Origin: Kiloniella majae
GTDB taxonomy: Bacteria; Pseudomonadota; Alphaproteobacteria; Kiloniellales; Kiloniellaceae
Assembly (NCBI RefSeq): GCF_002118315.1
Contig: NZ_MTSZ01000011.1
Span: 1-64,000 of the forward strand
Reading direction: 5' to 3'
Length of the DNA stretch: 64,000 nt
Below are positions 47,515-56,511 of this stretch, one piece after another; the first letter of the stretch is position 1; each line of letters opens with the position of its first letter. The translations under genes and the position numbers were made by a program. The notes beneath the pieces were generated by a model. That model made no database searches. It was not told where the DNA came from and saw only the letters and a program-made list of their open reading frames with translations.

Positions 47515-48621
47515 CTACTGCAGAGCTTCACTCAGCTTTTTCGGGATAGGCCTGCGTAAAGATTTCTCCCAGGTCACAGCCACATTATCTTTGGTAACCT
47601 TATCATAACCAACCACAGAGAATGCCGGAGATTCTTTATCCAAGAGCCCATAGACACCAAGCATTGCCATGGCTTGACCGATTTCATAAGGTCTGTCGGC
47701 AACCGTTCCGTACATGTTACCCTGCTTGATCATATCCAGTGCATTGTTTTGCCCGAGATCATGCGTGATAACCTTCACATTACGACGCCCCTGTGCACGC
47801 AATGCTTCAATTACGCCTTCGGCGGCGACATCCCAGGCAACATAAATCCCTTTGAGGTCCGGGTTCTGCAGAACCATTGCAGAAGCAAGTTCAAAAGTCT
47901 GCCCTTCTTCCGTAAAGCCTTTTTCTGAAGAAATTTCTATATCAGCATGGTTTTCTTGAATGGCCGTGCGAAAGGCATTATCGCGATTATTAGTGATGAA
48001 ATAGCTAGCGTCATGATAGATGAAGCCAATCTTGCCTGTCCCGCCAACTGCATCGCTCATCATTTCTGCAGCTGCAACACCCATACCGTACATATCATCG
48101 GTCACAATGCCCGTATACTCGCTATTAGGTTTATAACCTGCAATGGGATTGGATAGCAGAACAAGCTCAGTCCCTTTATCAACAGCAGGCTTGAACGCTG
48201 CCCCGCCACTGACCGGATCAACAACCAGCGTCAGAATAATATCAGGGTTCAGTGCCAAAACATTTTCCACATCACTGGCCTGTCGTGCCGAATCAAACTG
48301 TGCATCCGTTGTTGCAACAACTTCAATGCCCAGCTCCTCAAACTTTGTCTTGGCCCCTTCTGTCACCGCATTAACCCAATCACCCGAGGCATGCCAAACA
48401 AGTGCGGCTTTGTAGTTTTTGCTTTTGACCGCAGCGGCCTCATCCGAATTAAGGGTGATATTACCAGCAGGTTGAGCCGCATTACCATTTGGGCCTTCAG
48501 GTGATTTGCTTAAATCAATTCTTTCAAGCGGTCCGGCCTGTGCCACTGAAATACCAACGGCAATCCCAGCCGCAAGCAACGAAATTCTGGATAGAGTTTT
48601 TAGTTTTTTCACACCAAGCAC
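47515..48621 (-). CDS. Sugar ABC transporter substrate-binding protein
   Basis: Periplasmic-binding protein of type I (LacI/RbsB fold), 368 residues. The signal peptide (1-29) ends at AQAGPLE. The fold blocks are KAALVWHASGDWVNAVTEGAK, NPDIILTLVVDPVSG, GIVTDDMYGMGVAAAEMM and GIYVAWDVAAEGVIEALRAQG. The start is a GTG with GGGAG eight bases upstream; another GTG three codons on is possible. It is the first gene of the operon and divergent from the ROK regulator. The ligand is unknown; the operon points to an amino sugar or related monosaccharide. Confidence 0.93.
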   Translation of the reverse strand: MLGVKKLKTLSRISLLAAGIAVGISVAQAGPLERIDLSKSPEGPNGNAAQPAGNITLNSDEAAAVKSKNYKAALVWHASGDWVNAVTEGAKTKFEELGIEVVATTDAQFDSARQASDVENVLALNPDIILTLVVDPVSGGAAFKPAVDKGTELVLLSNPIAGYKPNSEYTGIVTDDMYGMGVAAAEMMSDAVGGTGKIGFIYHDASYFITNNRDNAFRTAIQENHADIEISSEKGFTEEGQTFELASAMVLQNPDLKGIYVAWDVAAEGVIEALRAQGRRNVKVITHDLGQNNALDMIKQGNMYGTVADRPYEIGQAMAMLGVYGLLDKESPAFSVVGYDKVTKDNVAVTWEKSLRRPIPKKLSEALQ

Positions 48622-48677
48622 GTTCAGTCTCCCATTTGTTATTTATTTGTTTCATTTAAGAGTATTAAAAATTTTAT

Positions 48678-48700
48678 ATTTGTCAAATATTTTGACAAAT
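48678..48700. promoter_or_regulatory. Probable ROK repressor operator
   Basis: ATTTGTCAAA and its exact reverse complement are separated by TAT (48678-48687, 48691-48700). It lies in the 196-base divergent region between the binding-protein gene and the ROK gene, about 57 bases from the former start. Perfect 10-3-10 symmetry and A/T richness fit NagC/XylR-type sites. Confidence 0.75.
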
Positions 48701-48708
48701 CATTTTTA

Positions 48709-48740
48709 TTTAAATAATTTCAATTAGTTAATTATTTAAA
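48709..48740. promoter_or_regulatory. Second A/T-rich inverted repeat in the ROK divergent promoter
   Basis: TTTAAATAATT (48709-48719) is repeated inverted at 48730-48740 around a ten-base spacer. Half-site centres are 21 bases apart, two helical turns. It may be a second operator, an UP-like element, or chance in A/T-rich DNA. Confidence 0.4.
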
Positions 48741-48817
48741 TTTGCTATTTTCGTTTTACCAAGTAGATTAAAACAAACAAATTACAAATCCAAATTACAA
48801 CTAAGGCATTTAGCTTC

Positions 48818-50059
48818 ATGCCCCCAAAAGGGACCAATTTAGAGCAAACAAAAGCGCACAATCTGCGTCTGGTTTTAAGTGAGATACTTTCCGGCGATGA
48901 AATATCACGTGCAGATATTGCCAAGCGCACAGGCCTGACGCGCCAAACAATCTCTAACTTGGTAGAAAAACTCCTAGAAGCAAATTTTGTTACCGAGGGT
49001 AACTACAAGAAGGGTGGCGCCGGAAAACCCTCGCGCATACTCCAGATATCATCCACCGCAGCCTTTAGTATTGGCATTCGGATTGAGATAAACAAAATTG
49101 CCATAAGCCTCGTCGATCTATCCGGAAATCTGATTCATTCAGAACATATCAACGCAACATACTCCACAGATGAAGATGTTATTCGCCTGATTGAACCGCT
49201 GTGTCTTGATGTCCTCAGAGAAACAAACACAGATATCAGACGCGTGTTAGGCATCGGGATTATCATGGCTGAAAACGATGACAGGAATCATCGCCATGCC
49301 GTTGGTGATATCGTGACAGATCCGAAAAACATAGCGGAACTTCTCTACCAAGAACTAGACATACCTACCTTTCTTGAAACCGCCGCAGCAGCTGCTGCTT
49401 TGGCAGAATTTCTACAAGGAAGTGCCCGAAGTTTCAGAAATTTCATCTACCTCTTCATCGGTCCCGATTTATCTGCAGGTTTGATGGTCGATGGTAAAAT
49501 CTATGGCGGTAGATCAGCCCGCGCAGGATCTATAGGACACCTGGTTGTAAATATAAACGGCCCCATTTGCAGCTGTGGGAATCCCGGATGCCTAAATGGG
49601 TACATATCATTGGAATCATTAACGAATTACCTACAGAAGCAAGACAAAATACCACGTGTCCCCTATGATGTCTTCGCTAATATCCCCTCAAACGACCCGA
49701 AGATCATATCTTGGCTTGAACAACAAGCCGAATATTTCAGGGTCGGCATAAACTCACTCGAAAATCTATATGATCCCGAAACCATTATTCTGGGCGGCGA
49801 CTGCCCTGATTGGTTCCTCGAAGCGGTTATACGACTATCCAGACCTTTTATGCGCTCAATCAGTGAGAGAGGTGAGCGCGATCTGCCGCGTGTGATCAAA
49901 TCACCCCATGCAGATCAGATGGTTCAAAAAGGAGCTGCAACCCTGCCAATACATGCCGCACTTGGCGAAGAAAATGCAGCCTACAAATCTCAAGCACAGT
50001 TTGGCGTTTCCTATCAACGGCTTTCAGAATTGTTAGGACATTACATCAACGAAAAGTAA
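48818..50059 (+). CDS. ROK family transcriptional repressor
   Basis: Sugar-responsive regulator of 413 residues. The winged HTH (12-75) has ISRADIAKRTGLTRQTISNL as its recognition unit, and the ROK domain (about 80-400) has the zinc site H241, C251, C253, C258 (CSCGNPGCLNGY). The ATP-binding and catalytic DG motifs of ROK kinases are not conserved, so it should bind but not phosphorylate sugar. It is divergent from the ABC operon, which it probably represses through the palindrome at 48678-48700. Confidence 0.92.
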   Translation: MPPKGTNLEQTKAHNLRLVLSEILSGDEISRADIAKRTGLTRQTISNLVEKLLEANFVTEGNYKKGGAGKPSRILQISSTAAFSIGIRIEINKIAISLVDLSGNLIHSEHINATYSTDEDVIRLIEPLCLDVLRETNTDIRRVLGIGIIMAENDDRNHRHAVGDIVTDPKNIAELLYQELDIPTFLETAAAAAALAEFLQGSARSFRNFIYLFIGPDLSAGLMVDGKIYGGRSARAGSIGHLVVNINGPICSCGNPGCLNGYISLESLTNYLQKQDKIPRVPYDVFANIPSNDPKIISWLEQQAEYFRVGINSLENLYDPETIILGGDCPDWFLEAVIRLSRPFMRSISERGERDLPRVIKSPHADQMVQKGAATLPIHAALGEENAAYKSQAQFGVSYQRLSELLGHYINEK

Positions 50060-50216
50060 TCTCTAAGCGTCTTTTCTACCAAAATGCGCCCCAGAAACTG
50101 AGAAAGATCAGAATTCACACTTAATTCTGTCTCTCGGTATTCTTTTCCTTTTGTTTCAGCGAAATCCTTTCTATAGGCTAGGTTTAAGTGATTAATGTGA
50201 ATCGGTAAAAGGTACG

Positions 50217-50762
50217 ATGTCATCAAACGGGAACTTTACTCCCCCCAAAACTGTTGTTCTCGTTGGTTTAATGGGCGCAGGAAAAACATGTATAGGTAAA
50301 AAGCTGGCGCAAGCTTTGAGATTACCTTTTGTAGATGCTGATGTCGAAATAGAAAAGGCCGCTGGCTGTACAATTTCAGAAATCTTCGAAGAACACGGTG
50401 AAGTTTATTTCCGTGACAGAGAACGTTTGGTTATTCAACGCCTGCTGGAAGGACCTGTTCAGATCCTGTCAACGGGTGGTGGTGCCTTCATGGACGAACT
50501 TACTCGGAATACTATAACGGAAAAGGGTATCTCACTCTGGCTCAGAGCAGATCTTGATATTCTTGTCGAGCGGACATCCCGCCGCAACCACCGACCTCTT
50601 CTTCGAAATGGTAATCATCGCGAGATACTGTCCCGACTAATCGAAGAACGGTATCCCATTTATGAACAAGCAGATATCATTACCGAATCAGAAGAAGGTT
50701 CCGCAGATCTGACGACACGTAATGCACTGCAAGGACTTCACGATTTTTGCCAAGCTTCATAA
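50217..50762 (+). CDS. aroK: Shikimate kinase
   Basis: Phosphorylates shikimate in aromatic amino acid synthesis. Walker A is GLMGAGKT (17-24), and the shikimate-binding segment FVDADVEIEKAAG, the FRDRERLVI arginine and the lid sequence RRNHRPLL are present. The 181-residue length is normal. AAAAGG precedes the start. It is followed by aroB 51 bases on, the common aroK-aroB operon. Confidence 0.96.
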   Translation: MSSNGNFTPPKTVVLVGLMGAGKTCIGKKLAQALRLPFVDADVEIEKAAGCTISEIFEEHGEVYFRDRERLVIQRLLEGPVQILSTGGGAFMDELTRNTITEKGISLWLRADLDILVERTSRRNHRPLLRNGNHREILSRLIEERYPIYEQADIITESEEGSADLTTRNALQGLHDFCQAS

Positions 50763-50813
50763 CTGTAAATACACGATATGCCAGCAACAAAACCTATACG
50801 AAGATAGAAGAGA

Positions 50814-51947
50814 ATGACAAAAGAAACCTATGAACGGCTGACACTTGACTTAGAAGAACGCAGTTACGACATCCTCGTCGGCGAAAATTTAGTCTCCAAT
50901 GCTGGCTCACATGTGCGCCCATTCATAAAGCAAAAACGAACTTTCATCATTACAGATGAAAACGTGGCCCGACACCATCTCCCTACTCTGGAACAAGCCC
51001 TTAAAGCAGAAGGCATAGAAAACCACACTCTGGTTTTACCTTTTGGTGAACAAACCAAAAGCTTTGCTCAACTGGACCGCGTGATCGACTTTCTGCTTGA
51101 ACACAATATTGATCGAAAATCCACGCTCATAGCCTTTGGCGGCGGTGTCATCGGTGACTTGGCTGGCTTTGCTGCTGCTGTCGTAATGCGCGGTATTGAT
51201 TTTATACAGATCCCGACTACCCTTTTATCTCAGGTTGATAGTTCTGTCGGCGGTAAGACAGGCATCAATACCGCCCGTGGTAAAAATCTGGTCGGAAGTT
51301 TTCATCAACCCAAACTCGTTCTTGCTGACACAGGCCTGTTAGAAACCTTACCGAACAGAGAGCTTCTTGCTGGTTATGCAGAAGTTGTAAAGTACGGACT
51401 GATCAACGATCCCGAGTTTTATGAATGGTTAGAAGACAAGGCACAGAAGGTTATTGCCGGGGACATATCCGCCCGCACACATGCCGTATTGGTTTCCTGT
51501 GCTGCAAAAGCCAAAATTGTTGCCCAGGATGAAAAAGAGTCCGGAGCACGAGGTCTCCTCAATTTGGGGCATACTTTTGGTCACGCTCTTGAAGCGGAAG
51601 CAGGCTATAATGGGTCCCTGCTTCACGGAGAAGCCATCTCTATTGGAATGGTTATGGCACACGACTTATCAGCCGAACTAGGCTTGTGTTCAGAACAGGA
51701 TGCCAAAACCGTTCGCGCACATTTTGAAAATATCGGCCTTCCAACATCGACAGATTATGTGTCCTCTAATGCCTTGGGCGGAAAAAAGCTTGAAGTTTCC
51801 CGCCTGATGGATCACATGAGCAGAGATAAAAAAGTAAGTAACGGACGCCTGACCTTTGTTATGACAAAAGGTATTGGTCAGGCTTATCTGGATAACGCGG
51901 TAGACATGGCAGTGGTTTCTGACTTTATGAAACGCTTCATTGCCTAG
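50814..51947 (+). CDS. aroB: 3-dehydroquinate synthase
   Basis: Converts DAHP to 3-dehydroquinate, using NAD and a divalent metal. The NAD loop GGGVIGDLAGFAAAVVMRGI, the PTTLLSQVDSSVGGKTGIN block, and metal ligands in AGYAEVVKYGL (Glu), LNLGHTFGHALE (His) and LLHGEAISIGM (His) are visible. The 377 residues are usual. It is co-transcribed with aroK and about 40 bases before the CNNM/CorC gene. Confidence 0.97.
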   Translation: MTKETYERLTLDLEERSYDILVGENLVSNAGSHVRPFIKQKRTFIITDENVARHHLPTLEQALKAEGIENHTLVLPFGEQTKSFAQLDRVIDFLLEHNIDRKSTLIAFGGGVIGDLAGFAAAVVMRGIDFIQIPTTLLSQVDSSVGGKTGINTARGKNLVGSFHQPKLVLADTGLLETLPNRELLAGYAEVVKYGLINDPEFYEWLEDKAQKVIAGDISARTHAVLVSCAAKAKIVAQDEKESGARGLLNLGHTFGHALEAEAGYNGSLLHGEAISIGMVMAHDLSAELGLCSEQDAKTVRAHFENIGLPTSTDYVSSNALGGKKLEVSRLMDHMSRDKKVSNGRLTFVMTKGIGQAYLDNAVDMAVVSDFMKRFIA

Positions 51948-51985
51948 GTGATCGTACCGACTTATTCACAACCCCTGAAAGGGCC

Positions 51986-53254
51986 ATGGAAACAGAGTTA
52001 ATTCTCGCTATTAGTGCCATTGTGGTACTACTCGCCATCTCCGCCTTCTTTTCCGGCGCAGAGACCTCAATGACCGCGTCTTCAAAGCCACGCATGCATA
52101 CACTTGAGCAAAGCGGAGATAAAAAAGCACAGATTGTAAACAAGCTTTGGTCCGCAAAAGAGCATCTAATCGGCTCTATCTTGCTAGGTAACAATCTGGT
52201 CAACATCTTGGCTTCGGCGCTAGCAACATCAGTCTTCCTTAAGCTGTTCGGAGAGACCGGCGTTATCTATGCGACCTTGACCATGACAGCGCTTGTCCTT
52301 GTTTTTGCCGAGGTTCTTCCCAAAACCTACGCCCTGAGACATTCTGACAAAGCTGCATTGGCATCTGCACCAATCCTGCGCCCAATCGTCTTTATATTTG
52401 GTCCAATTGCACTGACAGTTGAAAGTATCGTTAAAGTTATCTTGGCAATTTTCACGCGCTCAGATACCGCAAATGAAATGACCGAATTTGCCGAAGAAGA
52501 GTTGCGTGGAGCTATTGACCTTCACGAAGGTGAAGGCGAAGAGGTTCGTCATGAACGCGAGATGCTCAAATCCATTCTGGATCTTGATGACGTTGAAGTC
52601 GATGAAATCATGACCCATAGACAGGATGTGAATTCCAGCGACATTGATCAATCACCTGCCCAGGTTATTGAAGACGTCCTGTCCAGCTCATATACCAGAA
52701 TTCCCTTGTGGCAAGATAAACCCGATAACATCGTTGGCGTTTTACATGCAAAAGCACTTCTACGGGCCATTCGTGCCCACGATGGAGAGCTTGATCGGGA
52801 AACATTGATTTCCATAGCAAGTAAACCCTGGTTTATCCCTGAATCAACAAGCCTTCTGGCACAGCTTCACGCTTTTCGTGATCGTCATGCTCACTTTGCC
52901 ATCGTGGTTGATGAGTATGGCGAGATGCAAGGGATTGTAACGCTCGAAGACATTTTGGAAGAAATTGTTGGCGATATTACTGACGAACACGACATTGATA
53001 TCGAAGGTGTTCAGACCGTTACAGAGAATGAATTTATCATCAATGGAACGGTCACTATCAGGGATTTAAATCGACAGTTTGAATGGCGACTTCCCGATGA
53101 TGAAGCTGCAACACTGGCTGGACTTATTTTACACGAAGCCCGTCAAATCCCGAAAGTAGGGCAGGCCTTTGTTTTCCACGGCATGAGGTTCGAAATTCTG
53201 GAACGCAAGCGTCATCAAATTACATCAATACGGGTGTCCCCAATACCGGAATAA
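51986..53254 (+). CDS. CNNM/CorC-family hemolysin-like membrane protein
   Basis: DUF21 membrane domain (1-185; helices at about 4-25, 60-80, 90-120 and 130-155), two CBS domains (about 200-325; MTHRQDVNSSDID and VVDEYGEMQGIVTLEDILEEIVGDI) and a C-terminal CorC_HlyC domain (about 335-418). Homologs are Mg2+ or Co2+ efflux or uptake modulators. CBS pairs usually bind adenine nucleotides. It follows aroK-aroB as in many alphaproteobacteria. Transport function is inferred. Confidence 0.92.
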   Translation: METELILAISAIVVLLAISAFFSGAETSMTASSKPRMHTLEQSGDKKAQIVNKLWSAKEHLIGSILLGNNLVNILASALATSVFLKLFGETGVIYATLTMTALVLVFAEVLPKTYALRHSDKAALASAPILRPIVFIFGPIALTVESIVKVILAIFTRSDTANEMTEFAEEELRGAIDLHEGEGEEVRHEREMLKSILDLDDVEVDEIMTHRQDVNSSDIDQSPAQVIEDVLSSSYTRIPLWQDKPDNIVGVLHAKALLRAIRAHDGELDRETLISIASKPWFIPESTSLLAQLHAFRDRHAHFAIVVDEYGEMQGIVTLEDILEEIVGDITDEHDIDIEGVQTVTENEFIINGTVTIRDLNRQFEWRLPDDEAATLAGLILHEARQIPKVGQAFVFHGMRFEILERKRHQITSIRVSPIPE

Positions 53255-53290
53255 ACAAATAAAACTCCATAGCAAAAGAGGTCTGTACAC

Positions 53291-53866
53291 ATGCCCCTAT
53301 CCCTGGCAGCAAAACGAAAGCATCTGCATCAGCGACGTTATGACTTTCAGGGGTTTGAGCGTGAAGATAACCTATGGGATATCGAAGGGCGCATCACAGA
53401 TGTAAAATCCTATCCCTTCGACAATCAATTCAGAGGAACGATTGAAGCTGGCGAAGCCTTGCATGATATGTGGATCCGCCTGACAGTTGATATCAACTTT
53501 ATTGTCCAGGACATAGAGGCCTCTATTGATGACAGTCCCTATGCAATCTGTCCGTCAATAACTCCAAACTTCAAAAAAATCATTGGATTAAAAGTCGGTC
53601 CGGGATGGCGGGCTGCCATTCGCCGGGCTGTTGGTGGAACCGAGGGTTGCACACATCTTGTCGAAATGCTGGGGGCAATGGCAACAGTTACCTTTCAAAC
53701 GCTTTATCCCGCAATGATTAAGCATCAGGCAAAAATAAAAGAAAAAACTATGGACGAAGGACAACCGAAAAAGCGCCCAGGTATTATTGATACTTGTCAC
53801 GCCTATAGCTCTGACGGAGAGATCGTGCGCCACGAATGGCCCGATTTCTATACCGGTACCCCCTAG
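53291..53866 (+). CDS. DUF2889 family protein
   Basis: 191-residue cytoplasmic protein of unknown function. It has the family hallmarks HQRRYDFQGFEREDNLWDIE near the start, ALHDMWIRLTVD, and GGTEGCTHLVEMLGAMATV, a Gly-Cys-Thr-His cluster that could bind metal or be catalytic. Members are often encoded near CoA-ester or aromatic catabolism genes; here it lies after the CNNM gene. Four conserved-looking cysteines/histidines suggest chemistry rather than structure, which is inference. Confidence 0.85.
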   Translation: MPLSLAAKRKHLHQRRYDFQGFEREDNLWDIEGRITDVKSYPFDNQFRGTIEAGEALHDMWIRLTVDINFIVQDIEASIDDSPYAICPSITPNFKKIIGLKVGPGWRAAIRRAVGGTEGCTHLVEMLGAMATVTFQTLYPAMIKHQAKIKEKTMDEGQPKKRPGIIDTCHAYSSDGEIVRHEWPDFYTGTP

Positions 53867-53902
53867 ATCACCGCAAGGAAACCAAGATTAAGGAAACCAA
53901 AT

Positions 53903-54262
53903 TTATTTATTTTTCGATATTGTAGGATATTGTGATGCTGGTATTGGTTTCCAGCCTCTTTTTTCCTGAGCCGCAGTTCTGAAATAAGAGAGCGTAAAAA
54001 CTCTGATCGCAGCGGTTAAACTAGACTGAACCCGCCGCCCCTCAACAAGATTACAAACTTCGTTCAACGCAAGCCCCTCGCGTTCACAAATCTCGTTGAG
54101 CCCTCGCCACATCATAGGTTCCAGTCGTAAAGATGTACGTCGCCCGCGCACCGTTACATTCTTCAAAACTAATCCATTTTCTCCGGCCAGTCGTTTCATC
54201 TCCTTTTGGAGATCTCGTCGACTTTGCGAAAGAAATGACACATTATCATTTTCTTTCACCAT
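53903..54262 (-). CDS. Ribbon-helix-helix domain protein (RHH paralog 2)
   Basis: A 119-residue relative of the protein at 23486. Residues 1-35 form an extra basic helix (SRRDLQKEMKRLAGENG), then the RHH core VTVRGRRTSLRLEPMMWRGL, then SSLTAAIRVFTLSYFRTAA. Its ATG directly abuts the bolA stop (TGAATG), so the two are translationally coupled. It is likely DNA-binding; the targets are unknown. Confidence 0.87.
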   Translation of the reverse strand: MVKENDNVSFLSQSRRDLQKEMKRLAGENGLVLKNVTVRGRRTSLRLEPMMWRGLNEICEREGLALNEVCNLVEGRRVQSSLTAAIRVFTLSYFRTAAQEKRGWKPIPASQYPTISKNK

Positions 54263-54556
54263 TCAGAAAACATCCTTACCCGCAGAACTTATTTCTGCAG
54301 AAGTGTTGGCCTTAATTTGTAAAGCGTGAATTGTCGATGCAAGCTCTTCTTTTAACAACTCATGAACCATTCGCTGTCTGTTAACCCGATTAACACCCGC
54401 AAACTTTTCAGAAACAACTTCAACCGAAAAGTGGCTTTCCCCGCCTTCGCGATATCCTGCATGGCCAATATGATGATGCGAATCATCTGTTACCACAAGA
54501 TGAGAAGGCGATAATCCTTCCCGCAATCGCGCGTCAATTGTTTCTGCCATTCCCAT
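54263..54556 (-). CDS. bolA: BolA family protein
   Basis: 97-residue BolA/IbaG-like protein. The core SHHHIGHAGYREGGESHFSVEVVS carries several histidines that can help coordinate a [2Fe-2S] cluster with a monothiol glutaredoxin; RVNRQRMVHELLKEEL is the conserved helix. Such pairs sense or traffic iron-sulfur clusters, and alphaproteobacterial BolA can influence iron regulation. A second ATG two codons later (54550) is an alternative start. It is encoded divergently from the J-domain and cobS genes, a conserved neighbourhood. Confidence 0.92.
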   Translation of the reverse strand: MGMAETIDARLREGLSPSHLVVTDDSHHHIGHAGYREGGESHFSVEVVSEKFAGVNRVNRQRMVHELLKEELASTIHALQIKANTSAEISSAGKDVF

Positions 54557-54633
54557 GGTACTGCACCCTATTACCCATAGATATCAACTTGATAATGACG
54601 GTATAGTACCTATCAATACACCACATTTTCAAT

Positions 54634-54650
54634 GTAATTTAGAAAATTAC
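54634..54650. repeat. Short perfect inverted repeat in the bolA / J-domain divergent region
   Basis: GTAATTT-AGA-AAATTAC is a 7-3-7 palindrome in the 273-base gap between two divergent genes. It could be an operator for either. Chance occurrence is possible in this A/T-rich stretch. Confidence 0.35.
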
Positions 54651-54829
54651 CCTTAAAATGACGTTAATTCACGGTAATTTCACGCCGATATTTTTCAGTA
54701 TCCACAAAAAACAAGATCATTCCTATCCATTAATCTGCCTACAGAATGTAAGCATACAAAGCCTTTGGCCTCAATTATTCCATTCGGCTGGTACTTGTAT
54801 CAGGACCTAATAAGCACCATAATTCGGGT

Positions 54830-55435
54830 ATGAAAAAATCAGTGCACGATGCTTCATTACAAACACCATGGGATCCGGCAGAAATGAAAAACTGCTGCGA
54901 TGCCGAAGGTTGTGAAAATGCCGGTGAGTATCGGGCGCCTAAATCAAGGGTAAAGTTAAACAGTTACTATTGGTTTTGTCTTGATCACGTTCGGGAATAC
55001 AACACAGCCTGGAACTATTGCAAAGATATGGATGTCACTGACGTAGATCGACTACGTCGTCAAGATGCCGTATGGGGAAAACCAACCTGGCCATTAAACG
55101 GGGCTGGAAAAGAAAACTACGCAAAAAAGCTGGATGACCTCGGCAAAGCCTGGCGATCGTTTGCCGGATATGATGACAAACAGTCCGAACAAACCCGAAA
55201 ATTTATGCCCGAAGAAGAGCGACAAGCTCTTCGTATATTGGGACTCGACACAATAGAATCCTTGAAACAGATCAAAAAACGCTATCTGGCACTGGCAAAA
55301 GAACTTCATCCAGACACCAATGGTGGCGCAAAAGGAGCAGAAGACCGGCTCAAAAAGGTCAATCAGGCCTATAGCCTTCTAAAAAACAGCATTTTTATAA
55401 AAGAAACACTTCAAGAAACCGATCTGACGTCCTAG
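54830..55435 (+). CDS. J-domain protein
   Basis: DnaJ-like co-chaperone of 201 residues with the J domain at the C terminus (about 128-195) instead of the N terminus; HPD is in KELHPDTNGG. The N-terminal half has a cysteine pair region (CCDAEGCENAGEYRAP, YYWFCLDHVREYN), probably a zinc-binding unit. This type is found directly before cobS in many alphaproteobacteria and may help fold or assemble the cobaltochelatase, an inference from position only. The cobS start is 37 bases downstream. Confidence 0.88.
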   Translation: MKKSVHDASLQTPWDPAEMKNCCDAEGCENAGEYRAPKSRVKLNSYYWFCLDHVREYNTAWNYCKDMDVTDVDRLRRQDAVWGKPTWPLNGAGKENYAKKLDDLGKAWRSFAGYDDKQSEQTRKFMPEEERQALRILGLDTIESLKQIKKRYLALAKELHPDTNGGAKGAEDRLKKVNQAYSLLKNSIFIKETLQETDLTS

Positions 55436-55472
55436 TGTAACGTCCGAGAAATAATAACACCCTAACAGCAGT

Positions 55473-56480
55473 ATGGATGCGACGATGTCCTCTAAAGTAA
55501 TTGGCCATGGCGAAATGATCATGGGCGGCCCAGATACAACAGTTTCAGCGCGCGAAGCTTTTGGTATAGATAGCGATATGCAGGTACCTGCATTCAGTAC
55601 ACGTAACGAATACGTTCCAGTAGAAGATCCAACTTATCAGTTTGATCATGACACGACACTGGCGTTGCTCGCCGGTTTTGCCTTTAATCGTCGCGTGATG
55701 ATTCAAGGCTATCACGGAACGGGTAAATCAACCCATATTGAACAGGTGGCATCCCGCCTGAACTGGCCTTGTATTCGCGTTAATCTGGATAGCCACATCA
55801 GTCGTATTGATCTTGTTGGTAAGGACGCCATCGTCCTGAAAGAAGGCAAACAGGTTACCGAATTCCGCGAAGGTTTAATGCCTTGGGCCTTACAACGTCC
55901 CGTTGCCTTGGTTTTTGATGAGTATGATGCAGGTCGTCCTGACGTTATGTTTGTCATTCAGCGTATTCTTGAGGTCGAGGGACGCCTGACCCTTCTTGAC
56001 CAAAATCGTGTAATCACGCCTCATTCATCCTTCAGACTGTTTTCAACAGCCAATACCGTTGGTTTGGGTGACACCACAGGCCTTTACCATGGAACGCAAC
56101 AGCTCAACCAGGGACAGATGGACAGATGGAACATTGTTTCCACACTGAACTATCTTCCGCATAAAGATGAAATGAATATCGTTCTGGCCAAACACCCTGA
56201 GTATGACACCGAAGAAGATCGCGATCTCATCGCAAATATGGTTTCTTTGGCTGATCTAACCCGGAGTGGATTTATTAACGGTGATATTTCAACGCTTATG
56301 AGCCCACGTACTGTTCTCTCATGGGCCGAGAATGCCAAAATCTTTGATAACATTGATTTTGCTTTCCGTCTCACCTTCTTGAACAAGTGTGATGAAATGG
56401 AACGACCACTCGTGGCTGAATACTTCCAAAGATGCTTTGGGCGCGAGTTAGTAGATGGCAGTGAAAAATCTTCGTCATAA
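55473..56480 (+). CDS. cobS: Cobaltochelatase subunit CobS
   Basis: AAA+ ATPase of the aerobic CobNST cobaltochelatase, which inserts Co2+ into hydrogenobyrinate diamide. Walker [10 protein letters not shown] is at 79-87, Walker B is in [17 protein letters not shown], and the family start motif [15 protein letters not shown] is at 27-41. The 335 residues are normal. An ATG four codons later is an alternative start. It is coupled to cobT 31 bases downstream. CobN is not in the window, and no cobalamin riboswitch was seen upstream. Confidence 0.96.
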   Translation: MDATMSSKVIGHGEMIMGGPDTTVSAREAFGIDSDMQVPAFSTRNEYVPVEDPTYQFDHDTTLALLAGFAFNRRVMIQGYHGTGKSTHIEQVASRLNWPCIRVNLDSHISRIDLVGKDAIVLKEGKQVTEFREGLMPWALQRPVALVFDEYDAGRPDVMFVIQRILEVEGRLTLLDQNRVITPHSSFRLFSTANTVGLGDTTGLYHGTQQLNQGQMDRWNIVSTLNYLPHKDEMNIVLAKHPEYDTEEDRDLIANMVSLADLTRSGFINGDISTLMSPRTVLSWAENAKIFDNIDFAFRLTFLNKCDEMERPLVAEYFQRCFGRELVDGSEKSSS

Positions 56481-56511
56481 GCGACGAAGACCAAGACGGT
56501 AAGTAGCAGGT

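Noticed and set aside
55436-55472. Cobalamin riboswitch before cobS
   Set aside because: The gap is only 37 bases and lacks the B12-box; the larger gap before the J-domain gene also shows none.
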